Origin: Paguma larvata
Lineage: Eukaryota > Chordata > Mammalia > Carnivora > Viverridae
DNA length: 64,000 nucleotides
Direction: 5' to 3'
NCBI GenBank assembly: GCA_030068075.1
Contig: CM057826.1
Location: 113,856,746-113,920,745, forward strand
Shown: piece by piece, positions 11,160-21,513 of the stretch
Position numbering within the stretch: the first letter of the stretch is position 1
Layout of the letters: each line of letters begins with the position of its first letter
Notes under the pieces: generated by a model
What the model was told of the DNA's origin: nothing
What the model saw: only the letters and a program-made list of their open reading frames with translations
Databases searched by the model: none
Position numbers and translations under genes: made by a program

Positions 11160-11161
<2 letters not shown>

Positions 11162-12465
11162 GATCCTAAAATGTAAGCAAAAAGAACCAACTCAAACAAG
11201 AAGCGACAGCTGAACCCCCAGTTGTCTGACACAGACAACTCAACACCTCTCCAAGCCAAGAATACTGATGACCAAGGACAAAGCTCTTATTCTTCTAAGG
11301 CAAGTCTTTTCCCACAGAGTGATGATGTATGAGCTTGCTGAATAAACAATGCCCTAATAATGCTTGTACACACACCTAGCACCATTTGGCTTCACATATT
11401 TATTTGCTTGATTTTACGAGTGAAGGCAGCCTCACAATGATTTTGATAAAGAAATGTGATTCATACCTGGATGGCTGCAGAGAACATTTAAAATACAAAA
11501 TCCATTTGGTACCGATTAGCCTTAGAACATTATTTATATAATCTGTCACAATGGCAGATATTTGAGAGAACATTTTTCTCTTTCCTTTGAAACAGTTTAT
11601 CAATCACCCTTGCTCCAGACAAGCCCTTAGGAGGAGAACATTTATCAGAATGTATTAGAAGACTAAAAATAAAAGCTGAAGCTCGTGTTTATAAGAAGAG
11701 TAGGAGCAGATTGCAACGACATGAGAAAAGGCTGCTCAGGGTCCGTATCACTGCAGCAACGGGAGAAGCCGAGCTTGTAGAGACGCGTTCGAGCGCTCTG
11801 GAGTAGAGGGAAGAAATCCGTGGGGGCTGGGGGACTTCAAACTTGTAACCGGTACAGATGAGGGAGTCACGCAATGCACTGACTAATACCTGGCTTCCAA
11901 GAGGCGATGTGACATGTATCAATAATTCAATCCCTTCCAAATTTGCAAATGTCATAGGATCCGTGTTACCCAGGGGAGTCGAATGAGTAATAAAATTCTC
12001 GTATGAGGAACGATGATATTTAGTACTTACGCAGTATTGTGCTACTCATTATGGAAATGGAAGGGAACCTCATTTCATAGCTAGAACAGCAGTTTCAAAG
12101 TCCTCACCTCCAATTCCTTCTCTCTTGGCAAATCACTTAATTCCTTCGAGACCACTCCTCCACTTTTGGAGCAGTCCTCCAGTTCAGGCCAATGGAGGGG
12201 ACAAAGGTGGCAGCCCAAGCAGGGTACCAGTGGAAAACAGAACGTGACCAGGTGGCCTTGAGAAGAGGAAGGTTGGTAATCTTCGTTACTATGCAGTGGA
12301 TTCTCCCCTGTGCTCAGGGAAAACACAGGGTACAGCAGCCCAGCTACCCAAGTGGAAGCCACAGCCAAAGATCTGTGCCATGCAACCACCGGGTCCCACT
12401 TGGGACTACCAAATAAACACCTGCCAAGCATAACCAGTCAGTGCCAAACCAGCTTTTATCCCTTT
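11160..12465. other. Unassigned noncoding stretch
   Basis: About 1.3 kb with no family recognised. The part at 11690-12000 has more CpG than its surroundings (AGACGCGTTCGAGCGC near 11780). Overlapping frames on both strands at 12081-12431 are short and show no domains. Confidence 0.4.
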
Positions 12466-12565
12466 TTCTTTCTTAAGTAATCTCTACACCCAGTGTAGGG
12501 CTACGACTCACAGCCCCGAGATCAACAGTCACCTGCTCCACTGACGGAGCCAGACAGGCCCCCTT
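12466..12565 (-). mobile_element. Older short carnivore SINEC copy
   Basis: TTAAGTAATCTCTACACCC, CGACTCACAGCCCCGAG, ATCAACAGTCACCTGCTC and GAGCCAGACAGGCCCCC: same short older type as at 1511 and 37216. Confidence 0.8.
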
Positions 12566-12666
12566 AGCTGCCATCCTTCAATGTGACAGAATGACTACAC
12601 ACTTCTGGTGACAAACATCTCATATTCCTGGTGCAACGAGGCTGGTTCTGTTTCGAGTGATTTTCC

Positions 12667-13122
12667 TGTTCACAACATTAAAGAACAAAAATTGAACTCA
12701 GTAAATCTGAAGATCTAATTGGCTTTACTAAGCAATTCATGAATCAGGCAGCATGCCCATGTAGCAAGGAGAGGGGAGTGCTGAGGAACTGTATGAAATG
12801 GAAAGTTTCTATAGGAAGGGGGTTAAGCAAGGAAGCAATCGGCAAAAGAAAAGAAAGGATTGTTCTGGACGAAGTCACCTTCCCTTAGTGGGAAGAGCAG
12901 GTGGGTCTTATTGGCTGGATTACTCCGTCTTGCTTTGGGGGAGATGAAGATGGCCTATGTGACAGATTCCTTCATTGGTGCTGACCAGAAAATACCTGGC
13001 TAAATAGTTAAGACTACATTATTGGGGAAATTGAAACTATTAGATTAGGTATTGAGCTCCAATTTGGTGACCTGGACTGGCATAGATGACTCCATCTTGG
13101 GCCCTGGATTTTCTTTTTAACA
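12667..13122 (-). mobile_element. LTR, ERVL/MLT2-like, probable 3' LTR
   Basis: On the minus strand it begins TGTTAAAAAGAAAATCCAGG and ends GTTGTGAACA, with the TG...CA ends of an LTR, about 456 bases. The 3' half contains TTAGTAAAGCCAATTAGATC, and GATGGAGTCATCTATGCC lies near the start; these recall ERVL LTRs of the MLT2 group. Integrase-like sequence lies on its internal side, as expected for a 3' LTR. No clear target duplication or polypurine tract is visible. Confidence 0.6.
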
Positions 13123-14154
13123 CCATCGTAGGGGTGCCCAGATGCTCAAATGTCCGAAACCCGGGGTGAGCCACATGAACCCATCCCAAATCTGAATACA
13201 CTCACCTATGGCTTTGGTGGTGTTTTTAGGACCTTTTAGGACCTAGTCAGCAGGTTGGCGGGCTCCCTCTGTAGTCAGGTTGACAGAAAAAGAATACCCA
13301 GGGCTGCATTACTGATAGTGTGTGCCACAGGTCAGGTTTGGGGATTAGTGTTAGTAATATTGAATGAAATTCAGAATACTAACGTTAGCTTTTTCTTCCT
13401 TACTGTACTGCTTTAGGGCTTTCCACTCCCCTCTGGCATGGTGATACTCACCACGGCATTCCTGACAAGCTATGGTGCCTCGACTGTCCACATATCCAAA
13501 GGCTGGACTGATTCCTTTGCTGGGCATACATGTGTGCCCATTGTGGGGAGGTATTTCCATCAGGAGTCTGTTCCATAGTTAGAGACCACATGCAGGAGAA
13601 GTCTAAAGTCAACAAGACGGATATATAGTAGGAATGTTATGGGAAGGTCTTCTCCTTCTTTAAGAATTACACGTGTCATCTGATCTGATCCTCAGGAGAT
13701 GGTAGGACCGCAGCTTTAGGAATGTGACCGTGTCGTGCTTGCTACACAGTTGATCAGGGGAGGAGGGGCTGTGAGGTGTGAGGAGATGGACGAGTGACCT
13801 GTATGCAAGACCAGAGCTTCCACTTTCTCCTTTCTTCCAGTAGTGCTTGTTCCACTCCAGGTATCATTCCTTTTAGCAGGGCTGGCTTGCAGGAAGATAA
13901 TAGGATCCCAGTGGAGATTAAACAGTTCCCCCACAGCAAGGGGTACAAAGTAAGTCATCCATTCTGCTGGGATGTCCCATCGTAAATTCCAGTAACTAGT
14001 GATTTTCCCAGGCATGATGGGACTTGGTGTTCTCAGCAGCAGAGCACACTGGTCCACGGTCGGAGTCAGGGCAATGGCTGTTTACCCTGATTCCTATACC
14101 TTTTCAGAATCGGTGTCTAAGTAGGGGCCCCATTCTGGCATATGGGACAATAAG
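13123..14154 (-). pseudogene. ERVL internal remnant downstream of integrase
   Basis: The stretch lies between the integrase remnant and the 3' LTR on the minus strand. Frames at 13716-14057 and 13351-13560 are broken by stops and shifts. In ERVL elements this interval holds the integrase C-terminus and a dUTPase-like domain, and no env; I cannot identify the dUTPase motifs with confidence. It is decayed and non-functional. Confidence 0.5.
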
Positions 14155-14480
14155 ACTTAGTGGGTGATTATTTAAATGTGTCAAAGCCTGGGATAGAACT
14201 TTAGTCCACAGGGCGAAGGTGGTTTTACTTATAAGCAATTTAGTCTGTGGCATCAACATTTCATTCTTCTTTTCTAACAACTCTCCTGCTTACAGATAGG
14301 GGAGATGGAACTTACATTCAATGTCAGGTTCTTTTGTCCAATCTCCCATATCATGACCTTTGAAATGGGGCCCCTGATTGTTGTTTATTCAATGAGAATA
14401 TCTGTACATGGCACTTAACTTCTTTAATCCCCTAATGATGGCAGCCCGTTTTGCCTGGCAAAGGGGAAGCTTAGTTTAGG
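14155..14480 (-). pseudogene. ERVL-type integrase remnant
   Basis: Minus-strand conceptual translation gives GPHFKGHDMGDWTKE, then FHLPY, a stop codon, LLEKKNE, and LWTKVLSQALTHLNNHP. This is the second half of a retroviral integrase catalytic core: the residue before QGPHFKG, where a catalytic aspartate is expected, is asparagine, and the glutamate-containing LLEKKNE block remains. At least one in-frame stop interrupts it. The pattern fits the ERVL/spuma-like class. It is an inactive fossil. Confidence 0.7.
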
Positions 14481-14547
14481 CCAAGTGCAGTGACCTCACA
14501 AACCAAGGCAGATTTGAACCCCTCACTCGGAGAGAGGGGCCAACATA

Positions 14548-14884
14548 CAAGTGACGCTTCAACAACTCGAGGGTTAGGAGTAATGATATCCTGCACAGTC
14601 AAAAATTCACATACAACTTTTGACTCCCCTAAAACTTAACTACTAATAGCGTACTGTCGAACAGGAACCTTACTGATAACATGAAGTCAATTAACATACC
14701 TTTTGCAAGTATGTGTATTAGATAGTATGTATTTTTTTGCAATAAAGTAAACTGAGAAAAGAAAATGTTGAAAAGACTGTAAGGAAGAGAAAAGACACTT
14801 ACCATACTACACTGTATTGATTGAAAATATATGTGTATAAATGGTCCCTCACAGTTCAAACCCAAGTAGTTCAAGGGTCATCTC
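14548..14884. mobile_element. Tigger-type DNA transposon, non-autonomous
   Basis: Terminal inverted repeats related to CAGTTGACCCTTGAAC: the left end is decayed and the right end reads TTCAAGGGTCATCTC. TA dinucleotides flank both sides (14546-14547 and 14885-14886). Internal strings AACTTTTGACTCCCCTAAAA and CAATAAAGTAAACTGAG match the TcMar-Tigger MITE pattern. About 337 bases, no transposase frame. It sits inside the ERVL remnant. Confidence 0.8.
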
Positions 14885-14886
14885 TA

Positions 14887-15002
14887 AATAATCTGCCAGT
14901 TCCTCACTGGTTGGGAACTCCGGTGTATGACCTCACATTCTTTTAGTAGCTGGTTTGGGTGTTTTTTAGAACACACAGACATGCGTTAACAAAGTCACTG
15001 TA
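14887..15002 (-). pseudogene. ERVL internal piece between two Tigger insertions
   Basis: A 116-base island left between two TA-flanked transposons. By position it should belong to the ERVL pol region interrupted on each side. Nothing diagnostic is readable in it. Confidence 0.35.
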
Positions 15003-15794
15003 CAGTAAAACCTTGGATTGTGAGTAACTTGTCCTGCGCGTGTTCTGCAAAACGAGCAAACATTTCTAATAAATTCAAACTTGATAAATGAGCAATATCT
15101 TGCAATACAATAGTACGTGATCCCAACTGTCACATGATCCCAACTGAGCCAACGATTCTTCTCTCTCTCTCTCTCTCTCTCTCAATGTAGGATTGTGAGT
15201 TATCGTCTCCAATGCTCGGATCCTCAGTCTCAGGCCACAGCGTTTGGCAGATTCAGTGATTTTTCAGAATGTTGGAAGGTGCCCACAACTGGCACTAGTG
15301 TATTTTTTGTCAGTTCAAAGCACCTGTAGACAGTCCTTTGCTTTTCCATACAAAAGAAAGCTTAGGAATTCTTTGCTTCATAGGTCAGGCTGCCTGCAGA
15401 CAGAGACCGTTTCCTCTGCTGCCTTATTGCCAGTTACCTTAAATACAGTACACGATAAGAGTTTATTAATGCCGTATTATAGTCAAAATCCCTGGTAGTG
15501 AAAGTCGTCCTACACATTAACTCCCTCTCTCTTGTCTCCCTCACACCAGCCACGAAGGTTTTCATAGGTAATTGCAGGTTAATTTGTTTATCTTTCTTTA
15601 TATTTTGTGTTTTCTTCATTATTTTCTATTATGTTACAGTATTGCAATCACTTTTATATGAATATTTTTATGGGTGGAACACATCATCTGAGTTCCCATT
15701 ATTTCTTATGGGGAAATTCGCTTTGATATACAAGTGCTTTGGATTACAAGCATGTTTCTGGAATGAATTATGCTCCCAAACCAAACTTTTACTG
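15003..15794. mobile_element. TcMar/Tigger-type DNA transposon, 792 bp
   Basis: Ends CAGTAAAACCTTGGATTG at the left and CCAAACTTTTACTG at the right are imperfect terminal inverted repeats, flanked by TA on both sides (15001-15002, 15795-15796). An internal (TC)n tract lies at about 15161-15183, and TGATCCCAACTG occurs twice near 15120-15150. The frame at 15498-15908 runs out of the element and shows no DDE transposase pattern, so this is a non-autonomous copy. Confidence 0.8.
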
Positions 15795-15865
15795 TATTTC
15801 AATAATAATCCAATATCCTTGACACTATGCCATCTCTCCAAAGTGCTACCATGGCTGCTATTTCT

Positions 15866-16111
15866 CTTTTTTTTTAACATTTTTTTAAGTGTATTTATTT
15901 ATTTTTGAGAGATGGAGAGCGAGCAAGAGAGAAAGAGTGCACAAGCAGGGGAGGAACAGAGAGAGGGGGAGAGGGAGAGAATCCCAAGCAGGCCCCATGC
16001 TGTCAGCACAGAGTCCAGTGTGCGACTCCGACTTGGGAGCCAGGAGATCATGACCTGAGCCAAAATCAAGAGTTGGATGCTTAACAGACTGAGCCACCCA
16101 GGAGCCCTCCC
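15866..16111 (-). mobile_element. Carnivore SINEC, minus strand
   Basis: Poly-T, TATTTATTTTTGAGAGATGG, GAGGAACAGAGAGAGGG, GATCATGACCTGAGCC, GAGCCACCCAGGAGCCC. TGCTATTTCT (15856-15865) and TGCTCTTTCT (16112-16121) form a 10-base target-site duplication with one mismatch. Confidence 0.93.
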
Positions 16112-16121
16112 TGCTCTTTCT

Positions 16122-16440
16122 AATGTACCCAATTTGCTCTCTCTACAGAAGGATCAGTAGCTAAAGCTCATGCCTGAGGTAGGACATCAGTTTCCTGATT
16201 GCCAGGGTGTGTCAGCACCTTAGGAGCCAGGATGTGAAAAACACGAGGACTTCCTCAGGCTTTGCAGAACCCAAATGTCTTTCCAAGTGTCCTGACCGCA
16301 TATGGGGTCACACATCATCCATCCCTTGACTTTCCTTTGCCCAAACTATCTGATCAGTCCCTTTAGAACACCCCAATTGTCTGTCTTATGAGCGATCTCC
16401 AGCCAAAACACTCTGAGTTCAGCCCGCGGGTGGCTGCAGT
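16122..16440 (-). pseudogene. ERVL-type RNase H remnant
   Basis: On the minus strand, a translation around 16390-16350 reads HKTDNWGVLKGL, the expected form of the RNase H block that carries a catalytic aspartate. Further on, frame-shifted, come sequences in the style of the RNase H C-terminus. In pol order RNase H precedes integrase, and here it lies upstream of the integrase remnant on the same strand, with the Tigger and SINE insertions between. Confidence 0.55.
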
Positions 16441-17250
16441 TCTTTTTTTGTTACAGGGAGAAGAGATTCTTATTGAACTTAGGCAAATAAGTATATTGCC
16501 ATAAAAATAACAATACTAAAAGCTTTCAAATTCTGGAGGGATCAGGTAGAGAGAAAAAGACAAACGTTTCATCTTAGTTCACCAAGGTGTATGTTAGCGA
16601 ATTGCTGATAGTTTAAGAGAAAGGAGAAAAAGGTTTTCTTAAATCTGAAAAAGCAAAACATAAAAGAACCAACAATGTCTGAAAAAAGTTATAAAAATTA
16701 CAATCATCCTCATCAGTTTTTTCTTTAGAGTTCTGTAAATGCGCATTCAGCTCAGTGGTATGCTCTTGGTTATCAGAAACCTGTACTTGTTGGTCTTTCC
16801 CGTGAATCTCCTTGAAGAGGAAGCATTTTACAGGAACATTTTTGCAAAAACATGAGAGTAAAACAATAACTGTCCGTGAATGACAAAAGATTTACAAAGT
16901 GGTCACAGTTAGAGATCTGATGAGTTTATTACAGTGCAACTGACAAGGGGATTTGGTTATTTCTGTGACATCCATTTTCAAATAATAACTAGAATTATGA
17001 CAAACAACATTATATCAGGACATATCAGATTTTGAGGAACTTCATATAATTTCTGGAACACTTATATTTATATAAATATAACCTAAGAAAGATTAGTATC
17101 ACATTAGCATTTGACAATACTTCCATGTTAATTAATATATCAAATACATTGAGTTTAATACCAGCTTTTATATGCAAAGATAATAAATGAAATGTTTCAA
17201 GGACTCTGGAAAATCCAAAGTTAGTTCAAGGTCAAAAAAACTTCATTTAA
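16441..17250. other. Unassigned AT-rich sequence within the ERVL mosaic
   Basis: Lies where reverse transcriptase would be expected if the flanking gag-like and pol remnants belong to one provirus. I cannot find a YxDD-type motif or other RT blocks. It could be a different old repeat or heavily decayed internal sequence. Confidence 0.35.
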
Positions 17251-17463
17251 GGGGCGCCTGGGTGGCTCAGTCGGTTAAGCGCCGGGCTTTGGCTCAGGTC
17301 ATGATCTCATCATTTGTGAGTTCGAGTACCGTGTCGGGCTCTGTGCTGACAGCTCAGAGCCTGGAGCCTGCTTCAAGTTCTGTGTCCCCCTCTCTCTCTG
17401 CTGCTCCACACTTGCACTCTGTCTCTCTCTCTCAAAAATAAATAAACATTAAAAAAAAAAAAA
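17251..17463 (+). mobile_element. Carnivore SINEC, plus strand, near consensus
   Basis: Close to the family pattern: GGGGCGCCTGGGTGGCTCAG, CGGTTAAGCGCCGGGC, GTGTCGGGCTCTGTGCTGAC, CT run, AAATAAATAAACATT and an A tail. Retained CpGs suggest a relatively young insertion. Confidence 0.96.
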
Positions 17464-18364
17464 ACCTGACTTAATTGGGGGAATTAGCTTAATTTGAGGA
17501 AAATTTGTAAAAAATGCCAAAACATTTTAAAACACTTGATTAAACAGGATCATAAGTCACTGTGAAGGAGTATTTAGTTATCCATTTAGCCAAAGCAACC
17601 GTCAAGTACTTCAAAGCCAATACAGAAAGTTACATAATTGTAATAAATAAGTGAATGAACGAACAAACGAATGAATGGAAAAGAAACCTTGACTCAATAA
17701 AGAACTCAGTTTTCTTAAGTAATGTAAGAATTGATAAAGACAACATGAAGAACAGGAAATTATTTTGATAAACACAGAATCTTTATTTCCTAAGCAGATT
17801 ACTTAAAAGATAAATAAAAGCCTTCACGGTCTTGAAGGAAAATTACATTTTAGTTTTATATAAGTACGCTATTGATATTAAAGCTTATTTTTCTTTAAGC
17901 CAATTAAATAGAGCTCTTTCACCAATTAATTTTGATAATACCATCTGGAGGTAGAAAAACACCCTATAAGCAACATATATCTGTCCACATACATAAACAC
18001 ACAAGCAGACCTAAACAGAGTCCTGATAACTTTCATCCCAATATCTGAGCCATGAATCAGCTACAACCACATAAAAACTCACTCGTTTATATGTAATGGT
18101 TGAATCCAAATTGTGTCTCTGCCAAACAGAACAAACTCATGCACTCAAATGGCTAAAGCTTTTTAATAGTTTTGTGGAGAAGACTTTTAAGTTTTCTGTT
18201 TGCCTTCGACAAATAATCTTACGTAAGCTAGATAGACGAGGTTTCGGGCTTCTATAGTGACCTGTATATTAAGTCACTTTGCCTTTTTCTCTTCCTTTCT
18301 GTCAATCATTGGCAATGTTTCAATTACCTTGTGGGGTGTTTACATTTCAAAGACACAATAAGAT
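17464..18364. other. Unassigned AT-rich sequence within the ERVL mosaic
   Basis: No motif recognised. A short GAAC/GAAT-rich patch (GAATGAACGAACAAACG) lies near 17650. By position it may be decayed provirus internal sequence, but nothing in it proves this. Confidence 0.35.
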
Positions 18365-18984
18365 TTAGGTCTTGAAGGGACAAAGAAAAAATGCAAGTTT
18401 TCCTTCTATGAGTTTTGGAGCACATTTCTCCATTATCAGGAGTCCAGGGTAATTAGTATTTAAATTTTTCTTTTGTATTAGAGGTTGGATGGCATGGGGG
18501 ATTTCATTGATTCCACCCGCAACTGGTGTACCGTTCTTCCCTTTGTTCATCTCACTTTCCAGAGATTCTGCCTCCTAGTTCTCATCCAGGCTTTTCACGA
18601 GCAACTGGACCTTAAGCGCCTGCATTCTATGCCCTTCTAGCTTTGTAACATGGCATGTTAAGGTCTCCAACTTACGATCTTCTCCCACCTGACCCGCTAG
18701 CTCCAAGACTAGCAGAGTAGCCTTTTTAACCATCAGCTTTTCTTCTAATGTTCTTCTCCCAACGTCACGCGAGCTTCAGCTCCTCGTTGGGCATAGGTGG
18801 CCAGCTGAACTGCCCACGGTAGAAGCCGGCCCACTGTGGCGGCCACTTGTTTGCCTTCTTTGCCTGGGTGTTCTGTGTGCAGTTCCTCAAACAAGCACAC
18901 TAGAGCGGCTGGTGTTTTTAGGACATCCCTGTCCGCACACAGGGGTCCACAAGCATCTAACATACGAGCCACCTCTCCCCACAT
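18365..18984 (-). pseudogene. ERV gag-like remnant, minus strand
   Basis: A frame beginning MWGEVARMLD at 18984 runs 79 codons to a stop at 18745. Out of frame it continues with a Leu/Lys/Glu-rich helical stretch (KATLLVLELAGQVGEDRKLE) to another stop, then a frame at 18550-18365. Length, helical character and the position just downstream of an LTR-like segment fit a decayed gag of ERVL type. I see no zinc knuckle. No intact product is possible. Confidence 0.5.
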
Positions 18985-19084
18985 CGAGCTGAAGGCCAAC
19001 TGGTTATTTCTCCTAAGGATACCTCTCTCCCAAGACTCACTTCTCTGGTATACCTGCTGGCTTGCCAATTGTCGCCTTACACAC

Positions 19085-19470
19085 TGGCCCCCATACACAG
19101 AGAACCAGGACAGACTGAAGAAAGACGCAGACCATTCTAGATTGGTAGGTGGCAGGTTTAATAAGCAAGGAGATTGACACGTGAGGCCTGTCTCCGGCAA
19201 CCGCAAGACAAGGAGATCTCCACATCCACACGTCAGAATCTTAAACATTTATATAGAGAGCTTAACAAGTTTCAGTCACATATGCCGTCCAGATGATCTC
19301 GACAACACAGTGCTCTCACAAAACTGTATCCTTAAAAATGGCTTTTATGGGGGAGCCAGGGGGCAGTAAATTCCAAGGGGTGAGGAGCCCTCGGTTGCCC
19401 ATGTCCAGCTCACGGGTCAACATCCTCTCAATGGTCTTCTCCACCAAACGATGGGACCCACCCATCTTTT
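19085..19470 (-). mobile_element. LTR-like segment, probable 5' LTR
   Basis: On the minus strand there is a TATATAA box (19256-19250), then about 90 bases on an ATTAAA polyadenylation signal (19163-19158), then a T-rich stretch ending GGGGGCCA, with the gag-like frame following. This is U3-R-U5 order. The sequence does not match the LTR at 12667-13122, so the two may come from different ERVs or one may be replaced. Start coordinate is uncertain; no primer-binding site is clear. Confidence 0.45.
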
Positions 19471-19539
19471 TTTGTTGTATTTAAGCATCTCAGGTGATTA
19501 TGATGTCCAAACAGAATTGAGAACCATTGGCTTACAAGA

Positions 19540-19698
19540 GCCATTTTGAATTCTGCTGCATATTGTGAAGTTCTAAAAATTCAAGTACTCAGATCACACG
19601 CAGTACTGACTGTGTCAGAATCTTTGGCGATGGACCCACGCTTCAGTATTTTGTACAACTCTCCAAAGGATTCTCATGTACAGCTGAGTTAGAGGACC
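19540..19698 (+). mobile_element. MER5-like hAT MITE copy
   Basis: Order of TGCTGCATATTGTGAA, CAGAATCTTTGGCGATGG, TTCAGTATTTTGTACAACTC and GATTCTCATGTACAGC fits MER5-type elements. It directly precedes a second copy. A still earlier fragment at about 19485-19535 (CTCAGGTGATTATGATG, TTGAGAACCATTGG) looks like the 3' end of a third. Confidence 0.5.
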
Positions 19699-19884
19699 GG
19701 CAGTCTAGACACCACATCTCAAACTTAATTGTGCATATGGAATATCTGGGTATATTATTAAAATACAGATTCGATTCTTATTCAGTCGATGGTGTCTGGT
19801 ACTTGGCACTCCAGCAAGCGCCCAGGTGATGCTCCTGCGGCTGCCCTGTGGACTGCATTTGAGTAGCAAGAGATGTCTGAGAGG
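19699..19884 (+). mobile_element. MER5A-like hAT MITE
   Basis: CTCAAACTTAATTGTGCATA, TTAAAATACAGATTCGATTC, GCGCCCAGGTGATGCTCC, TGTGGACTGCATTTGAGTAG: nearly the full MER5A order, about 185 bases. Confidence 0.7.
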
Positions 19885-20231
19885 ACCAAAGATGAACTCC
19901 CCACCTAGCCATTTAGAGCCCTCCGTATCATTCAGTAAAAATTTTGCCCTCTTGGGCTACAGAGCTACACACTCATCTCTCATAAGGAACTAAGACCCAT
20001 AAGCTCTTACACAGCATATTCTCGTCTTTACAAAACCATCAATATCCTCCTCCAGTACTTTTCTGCATCCTCCCTCTTAGAAGAAACAGGAAATGGTCAA
20101 ATAGAGGATCGATATTACAAGAGCAATTTGGAACCATCGTCTGGTGTCCAGGCACACCGCCTGCCGAAATCTACCTACTGCCGAGAGGAAAATAGTAAAA
20201 TGTCCTGTAATACTAAAATGGAGAAGCTGAG
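19885..20231. other. Unassigned stretch
   Basis: No repeat or gene recognised. The end is the target-site copy of the following SINE. Confidence 0.4.
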
Positions 20232-20446
20232 CAGCACCTGGGTGGCTCCGTCGGTTAAGCATCCGACTTCAGCTCAAGTCACGACCTCACGGTTCGTGAG
20301 TTCGATCCCCGCGTTGGGCTCTGGGCCGATAGCTCAGAGCCTGGAGTCTGCTTGGAATTCTGTGTCTCCATCTCTCTGCTCCTCCCCTACTTTCTCTCTC
20401 TCTCTTTCTCTCTCTCTCAAAAATAAATAAACGTTAAAATAAACTT
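20232..20446 (+). mobile_element. Carnivore SINEC, plus strand
   Basis: CAGCACCTGGGTGGCTCC, GGTTCGTGAGTTCGATCC (intact B box), GCTCAGAGCCTGGAGTC, CT run, AATAAATAAACG tail. AATGGAGAAGCTGAG (20217-20231) and AATGGAGAGTCTGAG (20447-20461) form the target-site duplication. Confidence 0.95.
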
Positions 20447-20754
20447 AATGGAGAGTCTGAGAACAACCCAGTCCTGAGACTTGAACCCAAGAGATCCAAA
20501 CTATGGAACCATGTTATGAATCTTCTATTATAAAAGGTTTGAGAGCCTGACTGGGGTTAGAAGCTGTCTCAGCTTATATATCGCAGTAACACTAGAATCG
20601 GGTTAAAGAAGATCCTTGAAGTGTACAACAAATGGCAAGAAGTTCCTGAGAACACCCAGATCTTCAACAGTTTTAATTAATATTTCTTATATCTATCTCC
20701 CTTCTTTTGATTTTTAAAATAATCATCCTGTCCCGATTTTTTTTTTAAACCCTA
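20447..20754. other. Unassigned stretch
   Basis: Nothing recognised; a T run near 20738. Confidence 0.35.
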
Positions 20755-20905
20755 AACTTAGAACCTTAATTTCCTAACAGGCCTAGCTATTCAATTCTCT
20801 ACTCCATTTTATCCCCCAAATTGGTATGCAAGTGATGTCTCTAGAATACAACTTTCATTATCATGCCACATTTAAAACTCATCCATCATCAGTGGCCCCG
20901 ACTGA
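20755..20905 (+). mobile_element. L2-like relic
   Basis: AATTCTCTACTCCATTTTATC, GATGTCTCTAGAATACAAC, CATTATCATGCCACATTTAA and CATCATCAGTGGCCCC follow, in order, an ancient L2-like pattern (TCTCCACT...TCTAAAATGCAA...AATCCTTCAGTGGC) recalled from memory. Confidence 0.4.
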
Positions 20906-21215
20906 CAACAATGTAATCATTATTGGTTCGATCCAGTAGCGGGAACCCCTGAGGAACCCACAAGCGTGTCCCAAGGAAGAAGAGACAACTGCTAAGCTTC
21001 CAAAACACAGAGAATTCAATGCTGGATTAACATTATTCCCTCCAGTAAGGGGCCTAAAATCCATGACACCCCAGTAGGACCCAGATTCTGGTTTCTAATA
21101 CTATTCCCCAGTTAAAGGAATCGGGGCTCCTTGGAGAAATGGCTAATTATCAGGCCAGGGTAGGAAAACACAAGGTGATCTTAAAATCCCTCATAGTGTG
21201 TAAAAGTAAAGAAAT
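20906..21215. other. Unassigned stretch
   Basis: No recognisable feature. The minus frame at 20879-21064 is featureless. Confidence 0.35.
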
Positions 21216-21513
21216 ACTCAAAAATCAAAAGGATGGGGGCTTGTCAAACAGACACGAGTATCAATCTGAAAAAGCTGCCAGGGGCCAAAGGTGAAACAAT
21301 TGAACAATAAAATAAATAATAAATAACAAACATAGTATCATATTATAATACAAAGTATAAAATAAATATACATGAGTCCACCCTGCTTTAAATAAATGAA
21401 TGAATATATATCAGAGATAAGATACATACACAAAGGTGGAAAAAATATTTTTTACAGAGAAATTCCAAATTGTTTATGCATGTACCATGAGGTAAAGCTT
21501 AGCTCTCCCCTCA
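21216..21513 (+). mobile_element. L1M 3' UTR, first segment
   Basis: AAAGGATGGGGGCTTGTCAA, AGTATCAATCTGAAAAAGC and AGGGGCCAAAGGTGAAACA match an old mammalian L1 3' UTR (L1MB-L1MD type). It continues after each nested SINE at 21669 and 22019. Confidence 0.65.

Noticed and set aside
15498..15908. 136-codon frame as a Tigger transposase
   Set aside because: No DDE-type motifs; the frame leaves the transposon and ends in SINE sequence.
17251..17330. tRNA-like sequence in SINE heads
   Set aside because: A and B box-like motifs are expected in the tRNA-Lys-derived SINE head; there is no complete cloverleaf or isolated tRNA gene.
18745..19248. 167-codon minus-strand frame read as a host gene
   Set aside because: It starts in LTR-like sequence and runs into the gag-like remnant, with frameshift and stops afterwards; better explained as retroviral fossil.
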